From Orthonyx spaldingii (lineage: Eukaryota; Chordata; Aves; Passeriformes; Orthonychidae), in the NCBI GenBank assembly GCA_013397795.1, contig VZTJ01004373.1, forward strand, positions 460,932-524,931: a stretch of DNA of 64,000 bases. Direction: 5' to 3'. Under the pieces are notes generated by a model that made no database searches, was not told where the DNA came from, and saw only the letters and a list, made by a program, of their open reading frames with translations. Positions 34,766 through 45,346 of this stretch are shown here, in pieces (position 1 is the stretch's first letter; every line of letters begins with the position of its first letter). The translations under genes were made by a program, and so were the position numbers.

Positions 34766-35920
34766 GCTTCTACCTCCCTAAGCAATCTTTTTTACTGCAG
34801 TCCCATAATTAGCCATGCAGTATGCTCTGGTCAACTTGTATAGCTGGGGATGTAAAGGTGCTGTTAATAACCCAACACTTCCACTGCTCTGCTGACCCAC
34901 ACTTGTCACCTTGCTAGAGGAGTCCAGTAGGAAGCTGACAGACCTTTCAGTAGCCCTGAGGCACCATGTAGGTGATGCGGAGCTGTGAACACAGGAGTCA
35001 CCAGAGGTGACAGAGGAGTGTGTCCGTCACTGTCCTTCAGCAAAGCACTTGTCTGCATCTGCCTGCTCTCATGCTTTCCTCCTGAGCAGCTCAGTCTTGG
35101 TTCTCTCCTGAAGCCCCATCTGAGCATCTCAGACTAAACCAGGAAGGTTTGGGAGTGACTCCTGTGGCATGCCAGCAACTCCTTGGAGTTCGCTGGTCTC
35201 CTCTGTCTCCTTTTCCTTTCCAATGCCCTGGTGAACGTGGCCATTGCCCACCAGCACTGTGTGCTCACTGCCTTCCCAGCAGCTGCAGCTCACAGGTCTT
35301 GTGGGGCATATCCCCACAGCAATTGTATGACCTCTTGAATAGCACTGCTGTGATTTTGTTCTCCCATTCAGGTTCCAGTGATAAGATTGTCCTGCAGATT
35401 ATTCATGGCTTCCATGGAGCTCATTGCCATGGCAGGGCCCATACGGATGTCTGTAAGTTCAGTTTCTAGTGTTTAAAACATCACTGAGGAGTTGAATTTC
35501 TGTTTGCTCAGGCAGAGCCTGTCCTTTCCTGGGAGCATCACATCTCATCTCTTTGCTCAGGCTGCCCAGGGTTGCTTCCACTCTTGGTCTCCACAGATCC
35601 CCTCTTTCCTTCCCAGAGCAGCAGTGAGGCAGAGGCAGCAGCAGGACTACAGTGTGTTTCTGCAGAAGAATATGGCTTGGAGAGGCCAAGAGAAGCAACT
35701 TCTAGGGTGTAACAGTTCTGACTGTGTTACCTTTCCCTCCTCTCTGAACCCAGCCCCTCTGATAGACATTAGTGGGTGGGAGGCTGGCTCACTCCAGAGA
35801 GCCTTTGACACAAAGGGAGTTTTCACCCCACCTCTTCATCAATCAAAACTTAAACTTATTTGTGCTTATATGCTACTTCTTAAGTAGAGAAAATAAAAAC
35901 TGGGTTTAGGAGAGTGCAAA
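34766..35920. other. Non-coding sequence, nothing distinctive
   Basis: Frames of up to 131 codons (35492-35887) have no domain and overlap minus-strand frames. Confidence 0.5.
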
Positions 35921-35924
35921 TATT

Positions 35925-36300
35925 TAACAATAAAAAAACCACATTAATTTACCCTTTTTCATTTCTACAGAAGGATCCTTAATGGAGTCACATGACTCTT
36001 ATTCTAAGTGATAAACCACAGGTCATAAAGCACCACTTTATCACTCTGCACAAGCAGTATAAATAACAGCTATTACCCAACCTCACTCCATCTGATAAGC
36101 TCAGAGATTTTCTAATATACATTTCTGATTTTTTTAAATAATATTCATGATCATTTCCTCTTGAGCATTATGAGTCTCTGGCTATGTGGCCCTTGAAACC
36201 AGGGCCTGTAAGCCCTTGTACCATCTCCCTGATTTATGGCCATGTTGGTTGGGACTGACGCCCTAATGAAATCTGTGACACTGCATTAATGGGGCTGTTT
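35925..36300. promoter_or_regulatory. Candidate conserved non-coding enhancer
   Basis: A 375-base, AT-rich, repeat-free block with CACATTAATTTACC, GTGATAAACC (CDX/HOX-like), CACTTTATCACTC, TAAATAATATTCATGATC, TGATTTATGGCC and GCATTAATGGGG. It is directly followed by the CpG-rich stretch at 36.4 kb. No frame of 60 codons covers it. The enhancer role is inferred. Confidence 0.45.
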
Positions 36301-36407
36301 GTTACCACCAGAGTTCAGCAGCTGGCTGTAGTCTCAGCACTGTGCTCAGGATGGTACACGCAGAGTCTATAAAACCCACCCAGTGGGCAGCACACCCACC
36401 CTGCTGC

Positions 36408-36712
36408 ACACGCCGTGGCACTGGCGCTCGCAGGGGCTGCCTGGCCAGGTCAGTGAAACCTCGAGGGCGCAGGTCGCGGGTCACGGCTCTGCACCTCGCG
36501 CCGCAGCTGCACGAGCACACGGAGCGCGTGACGAGCTCGGGCTCTTCCCCGGGCCCACGGCTGCACACACAGACACACGGCTCTCAAGCGTGTAATTAAT
36601 ACCCAGCCCCCGGTGTGGAGGCATTGAGTTGCACCAGCCACAGCGGCCGTGCACCATCAGATTACCCACTAACAAGCGCGTGCGTGCGGCGTGTATCCGA
36701 CACACATCCCTT
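36408..36712. promoter_or_regulatory. Small CpG-rich island
   Basis: About 300 bases with many CpGs (GGTCGCGGGTCACGG, CTCGCGCCGCAGC, GAGCGCGTGACGAGC, AAGCGCGTGCGTGCGGCG) and a GTGTAATTAATACC word in the middle (36588-36601). It borders a candidate enhancer. It could be a minor promoter or an orphan CpG island. No exon is evident. Confidence 0.5.
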
Positions 36713-37585
36713 GTGCCTGCAGCAACCCGGCAGCCTCAGCGTGATGTGCGGGCAAAGAAACGCTGCCCACACCTCTCACCAGGGCTTGCCTTCCCTCTGG
36801 CTCCAGAGCAAAGCCACTGGCCAGCATGGAACACCCACCTGCCATGTGTGTGTGCTTCCACAACGTTTTCCAGTGTGATCTACTTTCATTGACTGAGACG
36901 TCTAAGTCAAATAGCCACCCAGTTCTCATCAACTCTGATGGCAGTTTGGAGGATGATTCATGTCCTCAGCTCAGAAAAACTGAGCCAGCATGTATGCAAC
37001 AAAGATCTTGTGTATCCACTGCACTATAAAACATATCTGCAAGACAGTTATTTTAATACCAATATGCCCAATATAGAGATACATTATCGTGAACTCAATC
37101 TTGGACCTACCATGGCAAGCAGAGAGAACTTCAGCTTTCTCTAAGTAGGGGGTGTTGGTACCTCTCCCTGGGCTAAGTAATCACTCTGAAGTTTTTACCA
37201 CAGGTACATGCTTGAGTATCTAGACCTAATATAGACTGACTGACGTGGTTCCTTTTTGTTGCAGTCAGCTACCATCAGCATGTGCTTTTTCTTGAGTTTT
37301 ATTTGCTCCTGTTCATCTTTGTTTCATTTTTCCTTTTTTAAAATAGTGTAGGAAAGAAATGCAATGATTTATGTTCATGCAATGCAAAATCCTATGCAAC
37401 AGGAAATAAAAATTCCAAAAGTGAATATTTAGCGTTAATTCTGCCCTGGAGTAAAACTCAGTCAGCTGCTATAACCCTGTATTACCTATCAAATAATTCA
37501 ACACAGTACACACTTTGCTCCACCTTGTATGTACCACCAGGTACATACAAAGAAGAATCCTAGTTCCTGTGCGCTTCATTTTACA
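36713..37585. other. Non-coding sequence, nothing distinctive
   Basis: It shifts from mixed to AT-rich composition at about 37240. No exon or repeat was identified. Confidence 0.5.
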
Positions 37586-37589
37586 ATTT

Positions 37590-38065
37590 TAAATGCAGGA
37601 CTATTCATTGAACTGAAAGCCTTCTTCAGAAACATTTTGATGTGAAAAGTGGCAATATTGTGGAATATACTGTTGTGCTTTTAAAATGCAATGCCTTTTT
37701 TCAGGATTGCTTTTGTAGTATTTTTAACAGTCAAAATGACTTAACAAGAAATCAGGGGTTTGACTAATTCACATTTTCTGGAATTATTAAATAATTATAA
37801 GTAATAAAGCATCGAGCTTAAAAATGACAATTTAAAATCAGTAATATTGATATGGCTGAGTTTCATTTATCCTGGAAAGGAAACAGCTTTGACAAGATCA
37901 TATTTTTTAATAAAATGAGTGTGATATTTTTCTATCAGGTCTCTTTAATTCCAGTATCATAAAAATGTGGTATATCTTTATTGATAGATTTTTAGCTGGT
38001 GTATTCTTTTCTCTACAGCATATATATGTTAATGATTTTCTCAGCACTGACATACAATATGTTTA
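37590..38065. promoter_or_regulatory. AT-rich candidate conserved block
   Basis: Very AT-rich but not repetitive, with GACTAATTCAC, GAATTATTAAATAATTATAAG (37779-37800), AATAAAGCATCGAGC and GTAATATTGATATGG. It lacks frames above 60 codons. It could be an enhancer or a matrix-attachment-type AT-rich region. Confidence 0.4.
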
Positions 38066-38410
38066 ACCAGATGATTTTTCCTTTCACTCAGAGTTAGTTC
38101 TCTGAGCAGTAATTTAGTGGGCAGTTCTCAAATGACAACTCTGAGAAATACACACACCATGTCTTGTTAAAAGTGTATTTTAATGAGGTCTTGCTTGACC
38201 ATGTTTCTTTTTTGTAGAATTGTAAATAATTCCTACTCTTCTTGTGATGTGTAGCTGGAGAGACACAAGACTGGTGGAGACCAGCTATGCAATCAAGTCC
38301 AGTGCATTTGCAATCACTTTGCAGCAGGTATTTAGTTCGAAAGAAACCACAATTCCCTTCCTATGCCACAAACCTCAGAATAACTCAAACCTGCTTGTGC
38401 TAAAAAGACA

Positions 38411-38450
38411 CACAAAAAAAACCCCAAAAAACCCCCAAAACCCAAAGCCC
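38411..38450 (-). other. A/C-rich tract with G-quadruplex motif on minus strand
   Basis: C runs at 38422-38425, 38432-38436, 38441-38443 and 38448-38450 are separated by 6, 4 and 4 bases. The minus strand therefore has four G runs of at least three with short loops, a canonical G-quadruplex-forming pattern. Confidence 0.7.
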
Positions 38451-38574
38451 TTGAAAAAAGTAATAACACATCACAGGAAAATAGCAGAAGACACCTGGAG
38501 CCAGAGCATCACCCATTGCTGGGAGCTGCATGGGCAAGGGAGTGTGGTACATGAATAGGCACAGCTGATCTCAG

Positions 38575-38725
38575 CACATTGCAAATGTAACTCTAGTCAG
38601 GCAGTAGATGTGCTCTCTTTAATGATATTACTGAACAGATTACATAAATGAGTGAGAATTTATGTACAGAATTTGCATGTGTTTGCAACTGATCTGAAAC
38701 TTATAAATACATTTCTGTATTTACA
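38575..38725. promoter_or_regulatory. Weak candidate regulatory block
   Basis: CTCTTTAATGATATTACTG, CAGATTACATAAATG and ATTTATGTACAG words occur in AT-rich, repeat-free sequence. A role is inferred only. Confidence 0.3.
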
Positions 38726-41400
38726 CGCACAAGTAAATTAATATTGATTTCCAACCAGCAAGCACCACCAAAATGGCATTCAAGTGCATGTTTCCAGGTG
38801 CAAAGTATTTAGCTGGAGAGCAAAGCAAGCAAATTTGCAATGAGAACATTGAAACTGTGGGTGCAGTTCTGGAAAGAATTACTTGCACTGTTTGCGTTGC
38901 AGCAGTGTTGGAGGTTGCAGGCACACTGGGGATCTCCTGGGCAGAGCACTCTGCAGTCCTACTGCAAAAGAGCTTCTCCCCAGCATGTGCTAGTGAGACA
39001 AGTGCCTCATCTTAGCAGCACAGGTCTAATTCCCAAGTGGGTGCTCATTCCCTGCCCAGAGAGCTTTGTTATATTGAGTGTGCAGCTCAACTCAACGGGT
39101 AGGCCATTAAAGATTTACAAGCCATTGACATGAGCCAGCTCAGGGACATTGTGGCTATTGCATGTACCAAGTCTGCTCCTGCATTGCTTCATTTTCAAAC
39201 CCCTGTATAGCTGCCATCTGCACACACTCAGCACCCTGCTCCCCAGCTTCTCGCTCCCCAAGCTCGAACACATCCATACATTCTGCAAAGAAGACTCTCT
39301 CCCTGGCTACCCACATTCCTGAGCCTGTATCCACTCCTTCCCCTGCCTGCCTACACAGTCTCCTACCTTTCCGAGAGCAGAGGCACTACCCTGGGCAGAC
39401 ATGTTGGGTCCCAAGGCACCATTCCTCATTGTCCCCCTGCTGTGTGCCCAGTCCAAAGTGAGAATTTTGGGACATGGCTGGAGAGGGCAGGGGGAAGAGT
39501 AGCTGTTGGGGCTGTGTGAGTCAAGTCTAAATCCTTCTCCTCTTCACCACAGAAGGCAATTACTTTACCAAGGATTTGGTTTTTAGCCAAGGTATTACAA
39601 TCATATCTCTCTGGATTTTGTTTTTTCCTTCTCCTTTCCCTGAAACTCCTCCTGATGTTTGGTGCATTTTTCTTGGGTATGCTTTGTTGTTTTGGAGTTA
39701 TTTTGTCGCTATTGTTGCTTGCAGCCACCAGAGAGTTCCCCTTCCTCTAGTTAATGGCTCATTAACTAGCTCTCTCCACGCAGGAGTAGGGCCTGGGAAG
39801 TGCTGAATTCTGGAAAATCCTCACCAGCAAGGAACCTTTTGCCAGCAACAAAATCGTCTTTTCAGAGGGGGCCCTGTGTCATGGGGCAGCAAGGGGAGAC
39901 AGTCCCTGGATGGGAGGGATAGGGACAGAGCCCACTGGAGTGTGGGGCACAGGAATTGTTGCTGTTTCTTGAAAAAAGACACTTGCTTTTGGGAAGAGGG
40001 GGGAGAAGAGACAGGAGCTGGATTGTTAGAGGATTCAATGAGCTGTGCCCAATGTATTCGAAAGGTGCTTAAGACAGCCAAAGCTCCTCACCAAACACAC
40101 ACTACTGTGAACAGCACAGCAGTGCCCACGGGCTGCAGAGAGGCAGCCCAGCTCCCCCGCCCCTCGCACAGCACACCCGAGCCATGGGCACCGTCCCCTC
40201 TGCCTCTGTCCCACACCACCATGGCATGGCCAAGGTGTCAAAGCTTCCACCCATGCTCACCTGGACTGCTGACTACCCCAGAAGAGGTGCCCACCTCAAA
40301 CCCTTCCCCTCCCTCCCATCTGCACCTTTCCAGGTAGAAAATTACTTGCAGCTTTAGGTTGTCTCACTCAAGCAACCCAATAGTCAGGCCAGAGAGGAGG
40401 CACAGGATTTTCCATAGTCATAATAAAGAGAATTCAAAGCAAGCCTTGGGATTTACTAGGAACTAGTAAGGACTAGTGAAACCTGTTTTCTCATAGCTTT
40501 GTGTCCTGATTTCTGTGCCATCCCTTCATCACCACTGCAATAATCACAGTGGACAAATTCTCCTCCAGTGCCTTCCATTGCCCCAGAAGGACCCTCAGCT
40601 TATGTGCTGTCACTGGCTCCGAGCCATGTGCTGTTCAGTCACTGGGCATGGAGGGGTGGTTGGCCAGCAGAGGAGATGGAGTAGTCCTGGTGCTAGCACC
40701 AATGTGAACATCACTTCCTTACCCCACCATTAATTTAAACACATTTTGTAAGCACAGAATAGTTTAGTGGTCTCTGTCTGTGTGTCAAGTATGGCTGACG
40801 TTGACAGGTAGGTTAAACATTATGGAGAGAATGGGGACAAATGACAGACAGTGCAATTGCCTCTGCTGGGTTACCTGAGCTTAAACTTACAAAAGGCGAT
40901 CGTTTCATTTTATCAGTGTCAAAAAGTACCCTCACCTGCAGCTGCAGAACAAAGCACAGCTCAGGCTCATGAACATAAGCAATCGGTTTGTCACAGTTTA
41001 ATCAGGTAGTTCCCATCAGCAAAACTGCAGAAGTCACTTTTCTTGGGGGTCTTGTGGCTCAGCTTCACTGCAAAGATTAATTTTCTTCACCCACAAGGGC
41101 TGGCACCTCTGGGCCTTCTGAAATACCCTGGGGCAATCAAAATTGAACCCGCGCCCACAGCTGCTCAGCTTGCCAAGGGAGGTCCACAGGCACAGCAGAG
41201 ATGTGCAGATCTTGATGTCACATGTGCAGTGACTGTGGCACCGCTTATGACCTAGCCCTGTGGCCACAGTCCCAGCAAGGCACCTTGTTACAGGGCATTT
41301 TTGGGCTGCATGGTACTGGCACACCTACAGATTCCACACCTGATAAAAGCAACAGTTTCTCACCTTGCATTTTTCATACACCTCCACGTTCATCACAAAT
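38726..41400. other. Non-coding sequence, nothing distinctive
   Basis: The longest frame (39876-40337, plus, 153 codons) lies in GC-rich sequence, overlaps minus-strand frames and has no domain. A short AAAAGGCGATCG word near 40893 is the only enhancer-like hint. Confidence 0.5.
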
Positions 41401-41404
41401 GAAG

Positions 41405-41560
41405 TAATGATGATTACCCCATTTTAAAGGCAGGGAAACTGAGGTATTGCATGATGGGTGACCCAGTGTCTCCTAACTGACTGGTGGCAGGGTCCAGAGA
41501 GACACCCAAGTTCCCTGAATTTCAGTGCAGGGACTGGATTATCACGTGGACAGTATTCAC
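41405..41560 (-). mobile_element. MIR SINE relic
   Basis: The plus strand reads ACCCCATTTTAAAGGCAGGG, then AAACTGAGG, then GGTGACCCAGTGTC, ACTGGTGGCAGGGTCCAG and CCCAAGTTCCCTG. That is the reverse complement of the MIR tail, core and 5' part in the right order over about 150 bases. It is the clearest MIR copy of the window. Assigned from memory of the consensus. Confidence 0.7.
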
Positions 41561-42165
41561 TGTGTGATGCCCACACTGGTTTCAGGGGAAGCTTTGTAAG
41601 ACCAGCTTTACACCCAGGGTGGTCTAGGACTTGAGGGTGGCAGGGCAAAAAGGAGACATTCCCTGACAAGCTTTTGCCTCAGAGAAAGACTTGAAAAAAG
41701 TTCAGCTCAAGGTCCTAGTGAAAAGGACGCCTGCAGGGCCACCCGCACCGCTCTCTAGTTGCTCCCAAGCACTGAATTCATCTGGCTGAAGTTCTGGGGA
41801 AAGTGAAAAAAAAAAGTACATATGAGGAGACAGAAGCTAGCCCCATCGACCACTCATACTGTTTGACATTAAAAAGTGCTGACAGCAGAGAGGGAGGAAA
41901 GGAATGGACGAAGGGACACTTTCATCTCATGACAGTCTCCTGCCAGCCCCAGCCACCGCGTCTCCCTCTCGCCACCCCTTCTGGCCCCTTGCTTTCCTAG
42001 GCATTTTATTAAACAGGGTCACAGCCCGCATTACAGTCCCTCCCACGGCCCTGGCAAAATGAAAACACTCGCCTGTCCCCATGACCCCCACCCTCCCAGA
42101 TCTCCGTCTCCTTCACTGTTTCCCCCCACTCCAGAACTGAGATCTCCACCCCACTGCAACCTTGG
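41561..42165. other. Non-coding sequence, nothing distinctive
   Basis: Mixed to C-rich sequence with no exon and no other repeat recognised. Confidence 0.5.
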
Positions 42166-42169
42166 CGTT

Positions 42170-42560
42170 TCATAGCCAAACATCAAGGCTAAGGGCTCCT
42201 GGGAGGAGGAAAGTCTCCCCCATTTTTTTTGCCTCTTACATTAATTATCTCATTTAGTTGAAAGAAAAGTCCAAAAAAGGAGCCTTCCCTTGGCAATTTA
42301 TGAGGCTAGAGGAGTAATTTATGATTTATGGCTTGATACAACTTTATTTTGTTCCTTCTTTACACACACACACACACAAACACACACATAAACACACACA
42401 TACACTTAAGGAGACACTAACCTGAATTTATCACATTAACTACCTGCCTGCTAAAAGGAAAGGACTGGACATAATTTACGAGGCAGGATAGGGAGGGGTT
42501 CACATGTGGGGGGAAACATTTAGAAGAGTTAATGTTTGAAAGTTAGTCTTTGAAGGCAGG
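42170..42560. promoter_or_regulatory. Candidate conserved enhancer interrupted by a CA microsatellite
   Basis: The left part holds TTACATTAATTATCTCATTTAG (near 42236), GGCAATTTATGAGG, GTAATTTATGATTTATGGC (CDX/HOX-like). The right part holds GAATTTATCACATTAAC and ATAATTTACGAGG. Both look alike in composition and lack repeats except the CA tract between them (42361-42405). The function is inferred. Confidence 0.45.
42361..42405 (+). repeat. (CA)n microsatellite, interrupted
   Basis: About twenty CA units with AAA and ATA interruptions, lying between two enhancer-like halves. Confidence 0.9.
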
Positions 42561-43034
42561 AGGCTCCTCTAGGTAGAAAAAGAAAACCTGACTAATTAAG
42601 AGTGATGTATCAGTTTCAGAAGAAGAATGTGCTGGGAATGAAACTGTGCATGGGCAAAAACAACAGTCAGCCGGTTTAGCCATGGCAGTGCAGATACCCC
42701 CTGGGAGAAGGTCCCAATTTCAGCATCAGACCAACAGGGTCAGAGATCTGACTCGCTGAGGCAGTAGCTAAAGCCCCCTGCCGAAGTGGCTGCTCTGATG
42801 CAGGACACAACTTAGGTGTAGAAGCAAATGTGGGTCATCAGTAGGGTTTGAATCATGGCCATGGCATGCCAGCAATGTGACCCACTGCGCTCTGCTTGGA
42901 GGAGGAGGGAGGGGACCTTGGGCCACAGATGAGCTGCTGGTTGTTTCAGTAGCAGTCAGACACTGTGGATGGCCAAAGGAGAGGACTTGCCTGCCCCCGA
43001 AATGCTGACCAACAGGGCAGGCAACAAAAAGGAA
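42561..43034. other. Non-coding sequence with a possible tRNA-SINE trace
   Basis: GTAGGGTTTGAATCATGGC at 42841 loosely resembles a B-box of a tRNA-derived SINE, but no A-box or body is recognisable. Nothing else stands out. Confidence 0.4.
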
Positions 43035-43095
43035 AGAGGCCACAGAGGGGTAAGTGGCTGGTCCAAGGGCAGTGTGGAACCACAGCTGTGGCCAG
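43035..43095 (-). mobile_element. Possible MIR-like relic
   Basis: CACAGAGGGGTAAGTGGCTG and GTCCAAGGGCAGTG follow the reverse-complemented MIR core order ('agagaggttaagtgacttgcccaaggtca'). It is a short fragment. Confidence 0.4.
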
Positions 43096-43419
43096 CGTTC
43101 ACACCTCCCCAGTCAGCCCTTCAGCCTCATTTTGTCTTGCTCAGGGAGTTCAAGCGGGAACATCCTGGCTTCATCTCTGCATTTTCTGGTATACCTTTCT
43201 GAGGTGTCCTTCCCCTACTTAGGGATACCTGTGGGGATTCTCGTAGCACCTTCCCCAGTCTCCAAACCTCTGTAACTGATGTCTAGGGGAGAGGTCCCTC
43301 CAGACACTATCCAGGAAATGTGAAGCCTGAGCAATTAAGTATGCTGAGATGAGAAACATGTGCAAAGCATCTCAACTGATGGTTAATGCTTTTCTGTGCA
43401 CATAAATTTCCCTAACTTC

Positions 43420-43555
43420 ACAATGCATCTCTATCTTTCAGGTAGGAATCTGAGCCATAGAAGACATCCAGTGACTCAGAATTGGGTCACAATGCAGTTA
43501 AATCTGTCAGCCAAGTGCCAGGTGAGACCCTGCAGCCAGACAGTTCTTCTACTCC
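43420..43555 (-). mobile_element. MIR-like SINE relic
   Basis: CTTTCAGGTAGGAATCTGAG, then CCAGTGACTCAGAATTGGGTC, then AATCTGTCAGCCAAGTGCCAG keep the order of the reverse-complemented MIR tail and core over about 130 bases. It is a diverged copy 360 bases from the previous fragment. Confidence 0.5.
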
Positions 43556-43727
43556 AGGGGACTTGCACTTGATGTGGTTGGACACTGACTTAACCCCTCT
43601 TCCACTGCCATTGTACAGGACTGTGCACATGATTTCCTCTGAATCATAGAATTCTATTGCTCCTACAAGCCTCAAATCCTTTAAATTATTAAGAGGCGAG
43701 GTAAGTAAGGGTGTGGAAGAAGGAGGC

Positions 43728-43829
43728 AAAAAAAAAAAAANNNNNNNNNNNNNNNNNNNNNNNNNNNNNNNNNNNNNNNNNNNNNNNNNNNNNNNNAAAA
43801 AGAAAAAAAAAAAAAAAAAAAAAAAAAAA
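43728..43829 (+). repeat. Poly(A) tract containing an assembly gap
   Basis: A13 (43728-43740) precedes the N gap and A5-G-A27 (43797-43829) follows it, so the gap lies within a long A-rich tract. It may be a retroposon tail, but no body is recognised directly upstream. Confidence 0.9.
43741..43796. other. Assembly gap (56 N)
   Basis: Fifty-six N characters inside the poly(A) tract. Confidence 0.98.
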
Positions 43830-44549
43830 CCACCTTGGGACAATCATAAAAGTGATTTCAGAAATGCCCTTTACCCAAATGCAGATTGTTTCCAAAATGT
43901 GCCTTGATGAGAACTGGTCAAGCTGCGAGTGCCTATTTAAAGTGCTGGTCTGTGCATTAGGCAGAGGTACAGCAAACAATAAACAGCCCCTCCTTGTCAG
44001 TCCACACAGCAAATTTCTGGAACCCACCAAAAAAAGCCTCAGAAGGTGATTTGTATGTAAACACAGAACACCCGCTCCCTTTGGTAGGGAAGGTGTTCTT
44101 TGTCTTACAGCTTTCCCTGTAGACATCAGCTTGTTTACAAATCTTACAGCAACCCACAGCCATGGCATTAAACAGGTGAAGAGAATAATGCTTTTTTCTT
44201 ATTGATCTAGGGTCGGTTTCATTTGTAAGCAAAAGGGCAGCTGTCAATAGACTGCATGATCTAAGGCACCAATCCAGAGAAATCTTAAGCACGTGAGCGC
44301 CAGGGAGCAAGGATGGGATTCAGGGTTGTTGAATTGGGGCCAGGAGCCTAAACCAGGCTTTATTTCATGTTGCATCATAATTCTATTGTGTGAATGAGAG
44401 GGAAGCGTTAACAAATGGGAGGATGGAAGGGGAAGAAGAAAACGTGTCTATTTCTTGTCCAATAATGTTAGCAATATATTTATAAAACGAAACAAGACTA
44501 ATCTTCACTCCTCTCTGCCTCTCAGGGAGCCCTGTCGATGTTGTCTGTT
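43830..44549. other. Non-coding sequence, nothing distinctive
   Basis: Short frames only, and no exon is supported. The stretch near 44235-44350 faintly resembles old repeat sequence but cannot be assigned. Confidence 0.5.
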
Positions 44550-44660
44550 TTGTTTAGATTGTGCACTCTTCATGACAGAGATTATCTGTATTTTGTGTCT
44601 TGTAAAGCACTGGGCACTTTTATATAATAGTAATAATCTATGAAATGCACAAATAAAAAT
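44550..44660 (+). mobile_element. Ancient CR1/L3-like or MIR-like retroposon 3' tail
   Basis: TGTTTAGATTGTGCACTCTTCATGACAGAG, then TCTTGTAAAGCACTGGGCAC, then TAGTAATAATC matches the order of an old amniote retroposon tail ('ttagattgtaagctctt..gacagggac ... gtacagcgcctagcac ... aataataat'). A second partial copy is at 51672-51760. Assigned from memory of the consensus. Confidence 0.5.
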
Positions 44661-45325
44661 ATCAGAGCAAACAAATGATGTTGCAGAATTGTTTCTGCCT
44701 AAAAAGAGCAGCAAAATTCCAGTTACAAATACCCATGTCTACCTTAATAATAAAATGTATGTCTGTGATTGTGCATGTACATGCAGATATATAGGTGCAT
44801 ACAGGAGGGAAAGAGAGTCAAGGAAGGAATAAGTTGATCACATCTGTAAGTATGTGACACCTCAGCATCATGCAAGCTGCCTTGGGTGCAATCAAAGCCT
44901 TCTGACGCTCCAAGGGACTCAGTGGAAGTGTGCAGGATATTAAGAGTGACAAGCCATCAGGACTGCACTATCAGACCAGCAGGGAAAGAAAACTGAAGCA
45001 GGGTGTCAGTTTGAATTGTCATTATCCCTGCTCAGGATTGGGCAAGGCAAAAGTAGGGGCAGGAAGAAAGGAGGTTGGGACATCTGGGGACTAATCCCCC
45101 ATCCCGCAGGAATTCTGCACCCATTCAGGACCTGGAACCAACTGACTTCTGCATCACTCCTGGTCCTGCCTTTGTCAAATTGAGAAGGGGGTGACTGCTC
45201 CCAGGGTACTCGGGGTGGAAGAGCAAGGGGGCAGATGCATCCAGGGAAGGGTGTTGGGGTGGTGGGAGGAACTGCATAGTGCAGTGGGAGTGTGCAGCAC
45301 TGGGCATCATCGGGGATGGAGAGGA
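44661..45325. other. Non-coding sequence, becoming G-rich
   Basis: From about 45180 the plus strand is G-rich with many GGG runs. A 137-codon minus frame (45006-45419) is explained by this composition (its product is Pro-rich) and has no domain. Confidence 0.5.
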
Positions 45326-45329
45326 GGAA

Positions 45330-45346
45330 GGGAGGGTGGGGAGGGG
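45330..45346 (+). other. G-quadruplex motif resembling the MYC promoter element
   Basis: Four G runs (GGG, GGG, GGGG, GGGG) are separated by single A, T and A bases, followed by AAGG. This is a canonical parallel-quadruplex pattern and very close to the core of the human MYC NHE III1 element. The surrounding 150 bases are also G-rich. Confidence 0.75.

Noticed and set aside
42841..42860. Possible tRNA B-box
   Set aside because: No A-box, no cloverleaf pairing and no acceptor stem found nearby.
43630..43690. AATCATAGAATTCTATTG as a second CR1 3' end
   Set aside because: Only the first few bases resemble the CR1 terminal repeat; the following sequence does not.
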